Source: CAYVBJ01 sp964449075 | GTDB taxonomy: Bacteria > Bacteroidota > Rhodothermia > Balneolales > Balneolaceae | Length of the DNA stretch: 64,000 nt | Direction: 5' to 3' | Assembly: GCA_964449075.1 (NCBI GenBank) | Contig: CAYVBJ010000002.1 | Coordinates: 101,193 to 165,192 of the forward strand | Shown: in pieces, positions 36,690 to 46,064 of the stretch | Layout of the letters: every line of letters begins with the position of its first letter | How positions within the stretch are numbered: position 1 is the stretch's first letter | Notes under the pieces: model-generated | What the model saw: only the letters and a program-made list of their open reading frames with translations | Told to the model about the DNA's origin: nothing | The model's database searches: none | Translations under genes and position numbers: made by a program

Positions 36690-38603
36690 TTAATGGTTTG
36701 CCATATTTGATAATTGATGAGCCCGAACGTCAAAGTAGTTAAATCTTATCGCTTTATGAGCATACACTTTTGAGCTATCTTTCTTCCCTTTTTGTAGATA
36801 AACTTCCGATAAGCTGCGATAAAATAAATGGTAATCAGGGTGCAGTAGCATGCTTCTCTTAAATGTTTGGATGGCAATATTATATCTCTCCTCATTTATA
36901 AAACGATTGCCCAAAACTAATAGGGTTCGTTCTCTAGTGTCCCACAGATATTCATTACTGTGATTTGACTCATAGATTTTATCCGTATAAAAAGAAAACG
37001 CATCGTCCACTGTTTCATTGATGGCTTTCTCATATAAAATGTCAACTAAGGAATATTTATATCCAACTGGACTAAGTATATCAATATCAATTGGAATTTT
37101 TGTGTTGCTAATATTTTCGCTATTCACAAACTTATCCAAAATTCCATATATCTTATTGTTTAATAAGCGATAGTGGCCAGCATTGATAACTACAGCTTTA
37201 TACGAGTTCGGAAACCTTTCCGATATGGTGTTTAAATTAGGTAATGGTGTTCTACCATCAAGGGTACCTCCAATTAGTAAGAGAGGTATCTCAGAGAAGA
37301 CAGGTTCATTAAGACCATCTATTTTTGGTAACTGCAATGCATTGCATAGGGACTTACTCCTAAAAAATGTCAGTGCGAACTCACCAACAACTGATCCTGG
37401 TTCCTGCTGCCTAAGTTTTTTTAGATCTTTATCATCAAATCCAGTGGCACACGATGTAGCAAAAAAAAGTGCGTTCTGAGGACTATTCTTAGCGAAGTTT
37501 CGTATGCGATTACCTATATCGGTATAATCTTCATTATAAAGCTTCCAATAAACAGACGGTAATCTTCTATTCCAGTAGTCACTACCCAACATATCAGAGT
37601 TCATGAGTTCTAAATACTCACTTGATAATACCACATTCCAGTGAGGCTTAAAGTATGAAAAAGCTTTAAAAAGAGTGGTTGCCAGGAATCCATCTGACTC
37701 ATCAATCGCATCCATTAGTTGAATCTTGATTTGGACGGGAGATTCATTTAATCGCGATTTAACCTCTTTTATCATCTCGATTAAACCGGGAATATTTTGA
37801 GTGTATCTTCGATCTGATTGTGCTAAACTATCCAGCTTTTTATATTGTATGTTGGCCTGTTGAGGCATTTTCAGGTTATGGTCCGGCGCCTGTGGGCCGG
37901 CAAAAATTGCTCTTTCCACATATCTTTCGAAATGACGAATGTAAAACTGCGCCAGTTCGGATCCATAGCTATATCCGTAAAGGATAATTTTTGAATATCC
38001 TAATTCACTTCTCAAATCGTCAATATCAAATGCACTTTCTTTACTATTATATGAAGGCAGATGAATTCCCTTTGCTCTAAATTTATTCGTACAGTTTTGA
38101 ACTGCGGTTTGAAACTCTTGTCGATAAAGTGATGCGACATTTTCCGACTCATCAATTGTAAAATTAATCTTATTTTCACAATTTAAGTTAGGTATTGATT
38201 GACCTGTTCCTCTTTGATCAATAAGTACGATATCTCGATCTTTTCTTAGCTTTGTGAAGAGATAAAAGTATTCGTTATTCAGTACTTCAGTTGAAGGAAT
38301 TCCAGGGCCGCCTGCCAAGAAAAAAATAGGATAACCCGGATCTTTCGATATTGACTTTACTATTTTAAATTGAAGTTGAATTTTGTTACCAGAATAGCCT
38401 TCTCTTGATTCTGGTACCACTAAACTTCCTCTTCTTACTCGTAAACTATCTCCATATCTATTATAAAAATAGCTATCATCCAGTTTAGCTATCCCTTCAT
38501 TTTTGTGATTTACGTTAGGTTCAAAAGAATCATCCAGAACAAAAATATAAACAGTAATTAATATGATAAATGAAGCAGAAGCTATAAAAAGTATATAACG
38601 CAT
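36690..38603 (-). CDS. S33/TAP-like alpha/beta hydrolase with C-terminal TPR region
   Basis: A 637-residue protein with an N-terminal hydrophobic anchor (residues 2-23). A proline-iminopeptidase-like alpha/beta hydrolase domain follows, with the oxyanion segment IFFLAGGPGIPS, DIVLIDQRGTGQS, nucleophile elbow YGYSYGSELAQ (about residue 215), a late GGTLDGRTPLPN and INAGHY with catalytic His. The last about 110 residues contain TPR helices (FINEERYNIAIQTFKRSMLLHPDY). Family enzymes release N-terminal residues or process peptides. It starts 37 bp downstream of the amidohydrolase gene, suggesting an operon 40065-36690. Confidence 0.88.
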   Translation of the reverse strand: MRYILFIASASFIILITVYIFVLDDSFEPNVNHKNEGIAKLDDSYFYNRYGDSLRVRRGSLVVPESREGYSGNKIQLQFKIVKSISKDPGYPIFFLAGGPGIPSTEVLNNEYFYLFTKLRKDRDIVLIDQRGTGQSIPNLNCENKINFTIDESENVASLYRQEFQTAVQNCTNKFRAKGIHLPSYNSKESAFDIDDLRSELGYSKIILYGYSYGSELAQFYIRHFERYVERAIFAGPQAPDHNLKMPQQANIQYKKLDSLAQSDRRYTQNIPGLIEMIKEVKSRLNESPVQIKIQLMDAIDESDGFLATTLFKAFSYFKPHWNVVLSSEYLELMNSDMLGSDYWNRRLPSVYWKLYNEDYTDIGNRIRNFAKNSPQNALFFATSCATGFDDKDLKKLRQQEPGSVVGEFALTFFRSKSLCNALQLPKIDGLNEPVFSEIPLLLIGGTLDGRTPLPNLNTISERFPNSYKAVVINAGHYRLLNNKIYGILDKFVNSENISNTKIPIDIDILSPVGYKYSLVDILYEKAINETVDDAFSFYTDKIYESNHSNEYLWDTRERTLLVLGNRFINEERYNIAIQTFKRSMLLHPDYHLFYRSLSEVYLQKGKKDSSKVYAHKAIRFNYFDVRAHQLSNMANH

Positions 38604-38640
38604 TTTATTTTTTTATGGGTTAAAATGCACAGTTCGTTTT

Positions 38641-40053
38641 TTAATCTCTCAATGCACTTTCACTGAGTTTTTCGTAAGATGCTTTTCTGATTTGAAGTAA
38701 CTCTTGAAGTGAAAACCAGGTGCCCTTGAGAATTACCCCTTTAATTGATTGGATATTAGAAATATCTTCCAATGGGTTTTTTTCCAGTAAAACCAGGTCG
38801 GCCTTCGCATCCTGTACAATACTTCCAAACTCCCCTGCCTTTGAAATAAATATTGCCGGATTCACCGTTGCTGTTTTTAATGCTTCAAATGGGGTTAAGC
38901 CGGCCTCAACAAAACGCTGCAATTCATAGTGTAATCCGTACCCATATAACAGAACACCCTCAGGAGAATCAGATCCGGCTAACAAACCTGCACCTGCATC
39001 ATGCAGCGCTTTAACAAACTCCAATCTTCTTTTAATAAATAAGTTTCTTTCTGTCTCATCGGGTGGATTCTCCCAATAGAATTGAGGTATGAGTTCATCA
39101 ATTACATCGGGTGGTAAGAAGCGATATCCGGGATTATCCCAATACTCTGCATTATCGAATCCAAGCCCAAAAGCACGAATGAAGAATGCATTGGTTGGCG
39201 TATTCCATACTTTTGCCTTAGCTGTTAGCTGTGCAAGGTTTGACATCTTCTTTTGTGTTAAGAAATCTAAATACCCTTGATTTCTGACCAAACCTATTCC
39301 TGATACACTGCGCAGTTCGATACTGTCGGGCAACATATCCTCAAAGTATTGGTCCAGATGTTCAATATGATACCCTGAAGCTATCGCCTTACGAATTCCA
39401 ACTTCTTCAGGAACATGACCAAAGACCTGCAAGCCTACTTTTTTTGCCTCATCTGTAATCGCATTAAATAGTTCTTCAGAGAAAACAAATGTAATCTTTA
39501 TTGATTCATATCCCTCCCGCTTCAACTGGCGTACTGCTGCTCTTGCTTCATTTTGAGTTGACACCTTTATTCCCTCTGTATGTTCATTGAACATAAATTC
39601 TGCCACATGACCAGCTACATGTAATTCCGGTCCTATCAATTGACCGTCTTCTATTTGTTCTTTTAATTCCAAATGCTCTATTCTGCCAATTGGAATACGA
39701 GCACGGGCAACCCCAAAGGTTACCGGTATGGGTAGTTCATGCTTAGCAAAATGCTTTGGAATACGATCATCAGATATTAAGTGCATATGCATATCTGTGA
39801 GGCCTGGTATCAAATATCCATGCTTAGCATCGATTATTTTGACTCCTTCCGGAATCACTATCTCATCGAATGGTTTGATCTCTGCAATAACACCATTTTT
39901 GATCAACACAGCCTGATTTTCCAGGATAACTTCGCGATCCATTGGGATCACATTCACCCTTTTTAAAACCAAATTATTTGGTTTGTCTTGTGAAAGAACC
40001 TGAACTGTTGAAAAAAGAAAAACAATGACGAGAGTAAATATTTGTTTCTTCAT
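38641..40053 (-). CDS. Exported amidohydrolase
   Basis: A 470-residue protein with a signal peptide (ending VLSQ near residue 21) and an amidohydrolase/imidazolonepropionase-like TIM-barrel domain. Metal ligands are H89 and H91 in TDMHMHL, later His in QVFGHVPEE and SGYHIEHLDQ, and the catalytic Asp in GLLAGSDSPEG. The C-terminal segment has typical AFEALKTATVNPAIFI and LVLLEKNPLEDISN. It could hydrolyse dipeptides or cyclic amides outside the cytoplasm. It is a paralogue of the amidohydrolase at 42651-44093. It lies 11 bp downstream of the kelch gene. Confidence 0.92.
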   Translation of the reverse strand: MKKQIFTLVIVFLFSTVQVLSQDKPNNLVLKRVNVIPMDREVILENQAVLIKNGVIAEIKPFDEIVIPEGVKIIDAKHGYLIPGLTDMHMHLISDDRIPKHFAKHELPIPVTFGVARARIPIGRIEHLELKEQIEDGQLIGPELHVAGHVAEFMFNEHTEGIKVSTQNEARAAVRQLKREGYESIKITFVFSEELFNAITDEAKKVGLQVFGHVPEEVGIRKAIASGYHIEHLDQYFEDMLPDSIELRSVSGIGLVRNQGYLDFLTQKKMSNLAQLTAKAKVWNTPTNAFFIRAFGLGFDNAEYWDNPGYRFLPPDVIDELIPQFYWENPPDETERNLFIKRRLEFVKALHDAGAGLLAGSDSPEGVLLYGYGLHYELQRFVEAGLTPFEALKTATVNPAIFISKAGEFGSIVQDAKADLVLLEKNPLEDISNIQSIKGVILKGTWFSLQELLQIRKASYEKLSESALRD

Positions 40054-40064
40054 ATTATGAGATA

Positions 40065-41057
40065 TTAGTACTGAAACCAGTTTTTCCCATTCAACAGCCA
40101 GGTATCATTTGCCCGGATACGCGTTCGTGGATCGGTACCCACTACTCCACCAAAGACAAGTGTACCCGCCCCCGGAACGTAGGCCGCTTCATGTTCCGCC
40201 CGTGTTTTTGGTAGATCACCTTCCATATCCAGCTTTATCCATTCCCGGTTTTTCAGCATCCACACATCATTGGTTCTTCCGGCAGTGCCAAAACCTCCAA
40301 TAACCAGGCTGCCTCTGCGATCTGCATCATAAACTACCGCTGCGTGCAGTCGCGACGGGCCTTCATTGGTTTCCATCTGCCGCCACTGACCGCCATGCCA
40401 CAGCCATGCGTCACTTAGCATATTACCGTCATACCCGCCATACAAAAGGATCGACATCTCACTGTCGTCGTATACCATTGCATGAGACGAGCGTGGTGAA
40501 GGGCCGGTTTCAGCCGCGAGGCTCCACTCGGAATCCTCAAAGATCCATGTATCTCCGAGCCTGCCTCCGTTTTCATCCCGCCCGCCGAACAGTACCGTGT
40601 TGTGATGAATGGCATCATAAGCAGCTGTAGCAAGTTGGCGCGATGACGGGACATTGCGAACCGTCATCTGCTCCCAGCCATTCCTTCCGTATATCCAGGT
40701 ATCCTGAAGGAAGCCGGTACTATCGATACCACCAAAAAGAATAATCTTCTTTTCTTGTTGATCATAAGCAATGGCCGCATTGATTCTGGGTGAGGGAACC
40801 GTATTACCGGGATCCGCTATATGCCATCTATCATCGTACCATTCCCAGGTGTCATTCAGTTTTACATCACTAGAATCCTGACCGCCAAACAGCACTACCC
40901 TTTCCCTGTTTTCGTCATAAGCCATACTATATCCGCTCCGTGGTGATGGAATTGACAATATAGGGTCACTAGAGTTTTTAGACCTGTGTGTACATGAAAA
41001 AACCAATGAGCTACATAATGTTAAAATTAGAAATATATTTATCCTGTGATTACTCAT
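40065..41057 (-). CDS. Kelch-repeat lipoprotein
   Basis: A 330-residue lipoprotein (lipobox VFSC, near residue 22) with about six kelch blades. Each carries the YDxxxxxxxLFGG and DTWxxxxxxW pattern (VVLFGGQDSSDVKLNDTWEW, IILFGGIDSTGFLQDTWIY, VLFGGRDENGGRLGDTWIF). It should form a beta propeller in the periplasm or on the outer surface, probably for protein or glycan binding. It ends 11 bp before the amidohydrolase gene, so both are likely co-transcribed. Confidence 0.92.
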   Translation of the reverse strand: MSNHRINIFLILTLCSSLVFSCTHRSKNSSDPILSIPSPRSGYSMAYDENRERVVLFGGQDSSDVKLNDTWEWYDDRWHIADPGNTVPSPRINAAIAYDQQEKKIILFGGIDSTGFLQDTWIYGRNGWEQMTVRNVPSSRQLATAAYDAIHHNTVLFGGRDENGGRLGDTWIFEDSEWSLAAETGPSPRSSHAMVYDDSEMSILLYGGYDGNMLSDAWLWHGGQWRQMETNEGPSRLHAAVVYDADRRGSLVIGGFGTAGRTNDVWMLKNREWIKLDMEGDLPKTRAEHEAAYVPGAGTLVFGGVVGTDPRTRIRANDTWLLNGKNWFQY

Positions 41058-41185
41058 TTTATACAGTAAATTTAAATTGATTTTACTTTAGAGCAGAGCT
41101 GCATCATATCCATTGCATTACAAGGCATCCCTTCTGCTTATGTCTTACAACATATATGCTCCAATTATTTGCAAGATGTAAACCT

Positions 41186-41920
41186 TTATTCACCATCGAT
41201 ATATTCATCCGGGAGCTTATAAAGAGTCATTTCTGTTGCCTTCTTACTACCTTTAACCGTTATAATTTCGTAACGAAAACTCCCTTTATTATATATCGCC
41301 CATTTAGGGTGTCTAATATTTCCATAGCTTTCCATTGGACCGAATGTGTAGGTATAGTCCATTGTTTCCCAAACCAGAGGTTCAAAGTCGTAATTAACTG
41401 TAATAGATCCTCCGTACACACCATCAAAATGTATTTCAATTTTTTTTGCTGTTGGGATATCACTATCACCCATTTTCAATTCATAACGGGTATTACCCAA
41501 TGACAGCTCCCTCAAAAAACGATAAATATTAAATGGCCCTCTAGCTTTTGCACTTTCCCAAGAGGCCTCATTATTTTGCACTAAATTACCATTAGTCCAT
41601 GACCAGTATCCATATTCTGGACTATAAGCTCGAACCCGCTCGTAACTATCGTTTTTCATCCTGACCCATGATCTTATGTTGGTCAAATCAATAACTTCGT
41701 CTTCCAGATAGCTTTCGCGGTTTACCGGGTACCACCTATGCTGAAATTTAATTTGTGATAATTGTGACCAGACATCTTTGCCTCCCATATGATCAATTAG
41801 TGCCATGGTGGCTTCTAGAGCAGTAGAGTCCCCCTTTGCAGAATCCTGAGCTTTCAGGGTAGAGATATCCACTAAAAGAATTATCACTATACAACCAAGG
41901 AACAGTTTGGATACATCCAT
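41186..41920 (-). CDS. LolA-like exported protein of unknown function
   Basis: The ATG at 41920 starts a normal signal peptide (MDVSKLFLGCIVIILL, ending LKAQ); an ATG at 41983 would add 21 residues of non-signal character. The mature protein of about 220 residues starts with an ALIDHMGGKDVW helix and then alternating strands (IKFQHRWYPV, IRSWVRMKND, YELKMGD, ITVNYDFEPLVWETM). It fits the lipoprotein-sorting (LolA/LppX-like) half-barrel fold loosely. It probably binds a lipid-like ligand. The gene at 45273-46064 has a comparable fold but no obvious close similarity. Confidence 0.65.
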   Translation of the reverse strand: MDVSKLFLGCIVIILLVDISTLKAQDSAKGDSTALEATMALIDHMGGKDVWSQLSQIKFQHRWYPVNRESYLEDEVIDLTNIRSWVRMKNDSYERVRAYSPEYGYWSWTNGNLVQNNEASWESAKARGPFNIYRFLRELSLGNTRYELKMGDSDIPTAKKIEIHFDGVYGGSITVNYDFEPLVWETMDYTYTFGPMESYGNIRHPKWAIYNKGSFRYEIITVKGSKKATEMTLYKLPDEYIDGE

Positions 41921-42231
41921 TCTAACATACTTTGTTTTATCATGCATACGTTTTCTTATACTATTGTTAGTACAATGATGCAATGATATTATTACACTCT
42001 ATCGATAGAAATAAGTATGGAATGAAAGTTCATATTTCGTGAATAAAAGGATTGATTTATGAATTAAAACAACATCCCTGTCTATTGAAATATTTCAGGA
42101 CGCCCTTCTAAAATGTTTTAATCACATATTTACTCTATTACTCTTTCAAAGGGCAATTTGAGTAATGATAAAATAAGAGAACTGTGATGAATTGACTTAA
42201 TATTATCAGGATTCAACCTTTACATGACGAC
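41921..42231. other. Intergenic region with no recognised feature
   Basis: A 311-bp A/T-rich stretch between the LolA-like gene and the cytochrome-like gene. It presumably contains the LolA-like gene promoter. I see no gene, clear hairpin or repeat. Confidence 0.45.
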
Positions 42232-42564
42232 TTATCTATTAAAATTTCCAGCTACCCACTTTTTTATAAGCTCAACTTGCTCATTGGATAAAGGCAACTT
42301 CTTTTTTTTATAGGGCATTGCATCGTTATGTCCAGGTGGAAGCTGAACACGTCTAAGTATTTCATTTATGTTGAACTTTGTAGCTTCATAGGTATTGAGC
42401 ATTTTTCCTCTTCCTCTTTCAGGGAAGTGACACGGAGTACAACTCATTCTCATCATAGGTTTGATATCTCTTTGATATGAGACCAAAGAATTTAGATTAG
42501 TACTATTTTCAGTTACAGATCTCGTCTTTAGAGGAGCACAAGAAGTAAGCATAATAGAGACCAA
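42232..42564 (-). CDS. c-type cytochrome-like lipoprotein, 5' end probably frameshifted
   Basis: The frame encodes a heme-binding CTPCH motif in RMSCTPCHFPERGRGK, and a helix SNEQVELIKKWVAGN typical of short cytochrome c domains found in lipoproteins. It starts in frame only at a TTG at 42564, giving VSIMLTSCAP, far too short for a lipoprotein signal. An ATG at 42598 in the next frame encodes MYITRLCISFS; deleting one T from the TTTT run at 42563-42566 (minus strand) joins it to SLVSIMLTSC, a normal signal with lipobox LTSC. So the gene is probably intact except for a one-base indel, real or from assembly. It lies 86 bp after the amidohydrolase gene, in the same direction. Confidence 0.75.
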   Translation of the reverse strand: MVSIMLTSCAPLKTRSVTENSTNLNSLVSYQRDIKPMMRMSCTPCHFPERGRGKMLNTYEATKFNINEILRRVQLPPGHNDAMPYKKKKLPLSNEQVELIKKWVAGNFNR

Positions 42565-42650
42565 AACTAAAGGATATACATAATCTTGTAATGTACATAT
42601 TGTATTTTATGTTTCATTGGACCTTGCCATTAACTCAAGCTAGTTTTTAA

Positions 42651-44093
42651 TCATTTAATTGGCACATACCGACCGAAGTTGTCTTCTTTAATTGCAGGGT
42701 TATCTTTTACGCTTTCTTTAATTTGATCTAATTCCTTTCGATCCAGGTAGTCGCCTTTAAGAACCACTGATTCTATTGCCTTTATATTTTCAATATTTTC
42801 CAAAGGGTTTTTATTCAACAGTACCATGTCGGCAACGAATCCAGGCTTAATCAAACCAACCCTATCTTCAACACCCATCCATTCTGCAGAATCAAATGCA
42901 CCCGCTTTCAAAGCCTCCGCAGGTGTATAACCCAGAAGTTCTACATAATAAATTATCTCTTGAATGAGAGCTTCTCCGGGAAATAGAAAAACTACGGCAG
43001 TATCTGTAGAAGGCAGTATAACTACTCCTGCTTCTCTCATTTCTTTAACATCCCGTATCACAGTAGGTAGAAGTCGTTTAAAAAAATCTTTTCGGCCTTC
43101 ACTTCTGTCTTGACTTAACTGCTCTTGCCACTCCTTTAATGCATATTTCGACATATATGCTCTTCTTGGGTGTTCAGCATTTGCAGTATCATCTAAAAAG
43201 GCCTGAATAACCTCATTTTGAGTAAGTTCTGAATCTTTGAACAAAGTTAGATTAGGCGCAAATGCCACTTCTTGGTCTGCAAATTTCTGAAACACTTCTA
43301 TTCGCTTCTCTTTAGGTATTTCATCTAAAAAGGGAATAAAGAAATGTTCTATACTTTTGACCTTTGATTCCAAAATATCGTCTAATGAAAGCCCCATTGT
43401 ATGTGCTGCCAATTTAAGATTGTGATCTCTTGCAGCCTGTCCAATTGCAATGAATGTTTCCTCATCTTTAACCGCACGTACTTTAATTAAATCCACACCT
43501 AAATCGGCAAGCTCAGTAACTATATTCTTGGCTTCTTCTGGCCCATCAACCGGACGTCTCATTTTTCTTACCGGTTCTACATTAGTTGAAACCGGCCGTT
43601 CAAGCATACTTTCATAGTTAGAGGGTGACTCCAGATATGACCCAGCCATATATATTGTAGGGCCTATTCTTTCACCATCTTGAACCTGATTTTTCCACCT
43701 GATTAGTTCATTAATTTCACCTCCAAGATCTTTAACACTTGTGATTCCATTAACAACCATTAATTTCAATGCATTTGACCTCACTTTTGATAAATGTATA
43801 TGATTTTCCCACAGTCCTGGTATGATATATTTACCAGACCCATCAATCACATTTTGGAAACTATTTAAGTCAATTTCATCTGATATTTCCTTTATAGTAT
43901 CAGCCTGTATAACAATGTTGGTATTTTCTATTGGTAATGAACTATCACCCTCAATAACGGTTACATTCTTTATTAAGTAAGAATTTTCATCGGCTTTTCT
44001 ATTTGTACAGCTAATAAAAAAACTCGATATCATTACTGCAAAAAAGCTTCTTTTTATGATTCGTTTGAACTTATTACCTGATTTCATTTTCAA
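42651..44093 (-). CDS. Lipoprotein amidohydrolase
   Basis: A 480-residue lipoprotein (lipobox FISC, Cys29) of the same family as the amidohydrolase at 38641-40053. Metal ligands are H98 and H100 in WENHIHL, His in KLAAHTMG and SIEHFFIPFL, and the Asp in ILPSTDTAV. The C-terminal part shares GLIKPGFVADMVLLNKNPLENIEN. It may hydrolyse peptides or amides at the membrane surface. Its start is 7 bp after the stop of the serine hydrolase gene, indicating the same operon. Why the locus keeps two divergent copies is unknown. Confidence 0.9.
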   Translation of the reverse strand: MKMKSGNKFKRIIKRSFFAVMISSFFISCTNRKADENSYLIKNVTVIEGDSSLPIENTNIVIQADTIKEISDEIDLNSFQNVIDGSGKYIIPGLWENHIHLSKVRSNALKLMVVNGITSVKDLGGEINELIRWKNQVQDGERIGPTIYMAGSYLESPSNYESMLERPVSTNVEPVRKMRRPVDGPEEAKNIVTELADLGVDLIKVRAVKDEETFIAIGQAARDHNLKLAAHTMGLSLDDILESKVKSIEHFFIPFLDEIPKEKRIEVFQKFADQEVAFAPNLTLFKDSELTQNEVIQAFLDDTANAEHPRRAYMSKYALKEWQEQLSQDRSEGRKDFFKRLLPTVIRDVKEMREAGVVILPSTDTAVVFLFPGEALIQEIIYYVELLGYTPAEALKAGAFDSAEWMGVEDRVGLIKPGFVADMVLLNKNPLENIENIKAIESVVLKGDYLDRKELDQIKESVKDNPAIKEDNFGRYVPIK

Positions 44094-44100
44094 TTAATGA

Positions 44101-45276
44101 TTATTCCGGATTTTCATTTAAAAGCGCAGCTGCCCTATAGTAAAGTGAAATAAAGTCTCCATCACCCCAATCCGAACCATCCTTGCCGGTTCGGACAATG
44201 ATGATGTTATTTTTTGGTGATATGTACAGATATTGGCCATGAGCTCCGATGGCGGCAATATCATGTGGTTTTTCAGGCCGAGATACGATCCACCAACCTG
44301 TGCTGTATCCCCACTGTTTGCCGTTATACTCTTCGAAGTTGTCTTCGTTCAACCGGTTCATGCTTCGATGATGCCATACTTTAGAAATAACGGAAGAACT
44401 GTCCCGAATATGAATCATGGCAAGGCCTACTTTAGCCAAATCAACAGGCCGCATTACCAGTCCACTTTCGGCTCTTGGGAAACCTTTCCAATCGGTGACC
44501 CAGCTCCCATCAAACTCTACTCCAAGTGGTTTCCAGATACGTTCTTGAACCAGTTGTGTAATAGTCTCACCTGTTGCCCTGGTCAAAGCCAACGCGATAA
44601 TATTTGGATTATAATCGTTGTATTCGAAAATACCGGGCGAACTTTCTAAACTAAGCTTATTCAGTAAAATTGACTGAAGATCATTCGAATAATAGATCAA
44701 AGCATCATCACTATTAATGAAGGGAAAGGAAACATCGCTATCGTAGGCAATGCCGGATTGCATATCCACCAGGTTGGCAAAGCTTATGTTTGAGAATCCA
44801 GGATCTGATTCTTCCAGCTCAGGAATATAATCGGTTATGGCTGTATCAAGGCCTCCAATTTCACCCCGTTCGATAGATTGTCCCAACAATAAAGATATGA
44901 TCGACTTAGAAATGGAAAATACAGGGGTTGGGGTTTCAATGGAGTGACCGTTAAAATACTGTTCATAAATAATACTGCTGTCACGTATTACAATAAAGGA
45001 TGTGGTATTTTTTTGCTCTAAAAAAGTCTCCAGGGCATTAGATATTTCAGGATCACGTTCAAATATTGTCCGCACCCAATCCTCATTCAGTTTCCTGTTT
45101 ATCTTTTTTGAAACGAATGGAGCCTTTATTTCCTCAACCTGCTGCCACTTATAGTCATCGGTATTGCTTTCCTGCTTTATAAGAACACGCATTACATAAT
45201 CCAGCGGATAATTCTGATGGAGACCCAGCAGACCTAAAGCAATTATTACTATGGTTATTCCAAATTTCTTTTTCAA
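44101..45276 (-). CDS. Exported serine hydrolase, class C beta-lactamase type
   Basis: A 391-residue protein with a short N-terminal hydrophobic segment (residues 6-20) acting as anchor or signal. The SxxK motif is S121-I-S-K124. The Tyr motif is YNDYN (in FEYNDYNPNIIALALTRATG), and the third region is GAHGQYLYISPKNN. These fit exported beta-lactamase-related hydrolases. It overlaps the upstream LolA-like gene by 4 bp (ATGA) and is followed 7 bp later by the amidohydrolase, so it belongs to a coupled operon. Substrate unknown; an esterase or D-amino-acid peptidase is the family expectation. Confidence 0.9.
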   Translation of the reverse strand: MKKKFGITIVIIALGLLGLHQNYPLDYVMRVLIKQESNTDDYKWQQVEEIKAPFVSKKINRKLNEDWVRTIFERDPEISNALETFLEQKNTTSFIVIRDSSIIYEQYFNGHSIETPTPVFSISKSIISLLLGQSIERGEIGGLDTAITDYIPELEESDPGFSNISFANLVDMQSGIAYDSDVSFPFINSDDALIYYSNDLQSILLNKLSLESSPGIFEYNDYNPNIIALALTRATGETITQLVQERIWKPLGVEFDGSWVTDWKGFPRAESGLVMRPVDLAKVGLAMIHIRDSSSVISKVWHHRSMNRLNEDNFEEYNGKQWGYSTGWWIVSRPEKPHDIAAIGAHGQYLYISPKNNIIIVRTGKDGSDWGDGDFISLYYRAAALLNENPE

Positions 45277-46064
45277 TTTATCGGGATAGGTGTTTGTAGA
45301 AATGTTTCCGGATTAAAAAGAGCTTCAGGTAACTCCTTAGGGGTGCTGATTTCCCGGTATTCTTCCAGTAAGGTTTGATTTCCGTTCATGTAAAATCGAA
45401 CCGTTGGTGCTATCCAGCCACCACTAAGCTGTTTATAATCCTCGAACTTAGTTTCCAATAGTGTATTATTGGCTTCATATTTCACTAATTTCACAAAAAC
45501 CAATCTTTCCTTATCTATATAAAAGTGATTGGATGGATCTTCTCCGTCTGTTGCTCCAATCACATAAACTTCTCTGCCCCTGTAAGTGGTGAGGTACATC
45601 TTTTCGAGATTAAAATCATTGGAGGTCAGTTCGCTTATTGTTTGGCCGGGAGGTTGACCGTAAACCATGAAACCGAGTAACAGAAGTTCATGAGCCCTTT
45701 TTTGGGTATTTGCCAGTTTACCATTTTGAAAATTATATTGGTTTCCTTCACTAAAGAGCATGCCATATCCCGAATCTCTGCTATTAAATTTTATTGCCAG
45801 TCCGGTGGGTATTTGAAGTGCTTCATACCAATCCAGCACATTTCTGACGGTTCCGTCGCTGTTATAAAACGTGGTTTTTTGTATAAACGTCAGGTTTTTA
45901 TACCATTTGCCGTCATACTTTTCATGCATTTGGGTAATCACATCTTCTCCGTTTGAGGGCGAACCTGTGACTCCCTGTCCATGAAGAATCCCGGCCGAAA
46001 AGAATGTACACACAGCCATAACGTTCAGAATTGTGAACCTGTAATTATATACAATTGCTTTCAT
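45273..46064 (-). CDS. LolA-like exported protein
   Basis: A 263-residue protein with a signal peptide (hydrophobic core about residues 12-26, ending HGQG). The mature protein has the opening VITQMHEKYDGKWYKNLTFIQKTTF, then many antiparallel strands and YIDKERLVFVKLVKYE. This fits an outer-membrane lipoprotein-sorting (LolA/LppX-like) half-barrel. Its start overlaps the CPBP protease gene stop by one base (TGATG), and its stop overlaps the serine hydrolase start (ATGA). It probably carries a lipid-like molecule in the periplasm for the coupled operon. Confidence 0.72.
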   Translation of the reverse strand: MKAIVYNYRFTILNVMAVCTFFSAGILHGQGVTGSPSNGEDVITQMHEKYDGKWYKNLTFIQKTTFYNSDGTVRNVLDWYEALQIPTGLAIKFNSRDSGYGMLFSEGNQYNFQNGKLANTQKRAHELLLLGFMVYGQPPGQTISELTSNDFNLEKMYLTTYRGREVYVIGATDGEDPSNHFYIDKERLVFVKLVKYEANNTLLETKFEDYKQLSGGWIAPTVRFYMNGNQTLLEEYREISTPKELPEALFNPETFLQTPIPIN

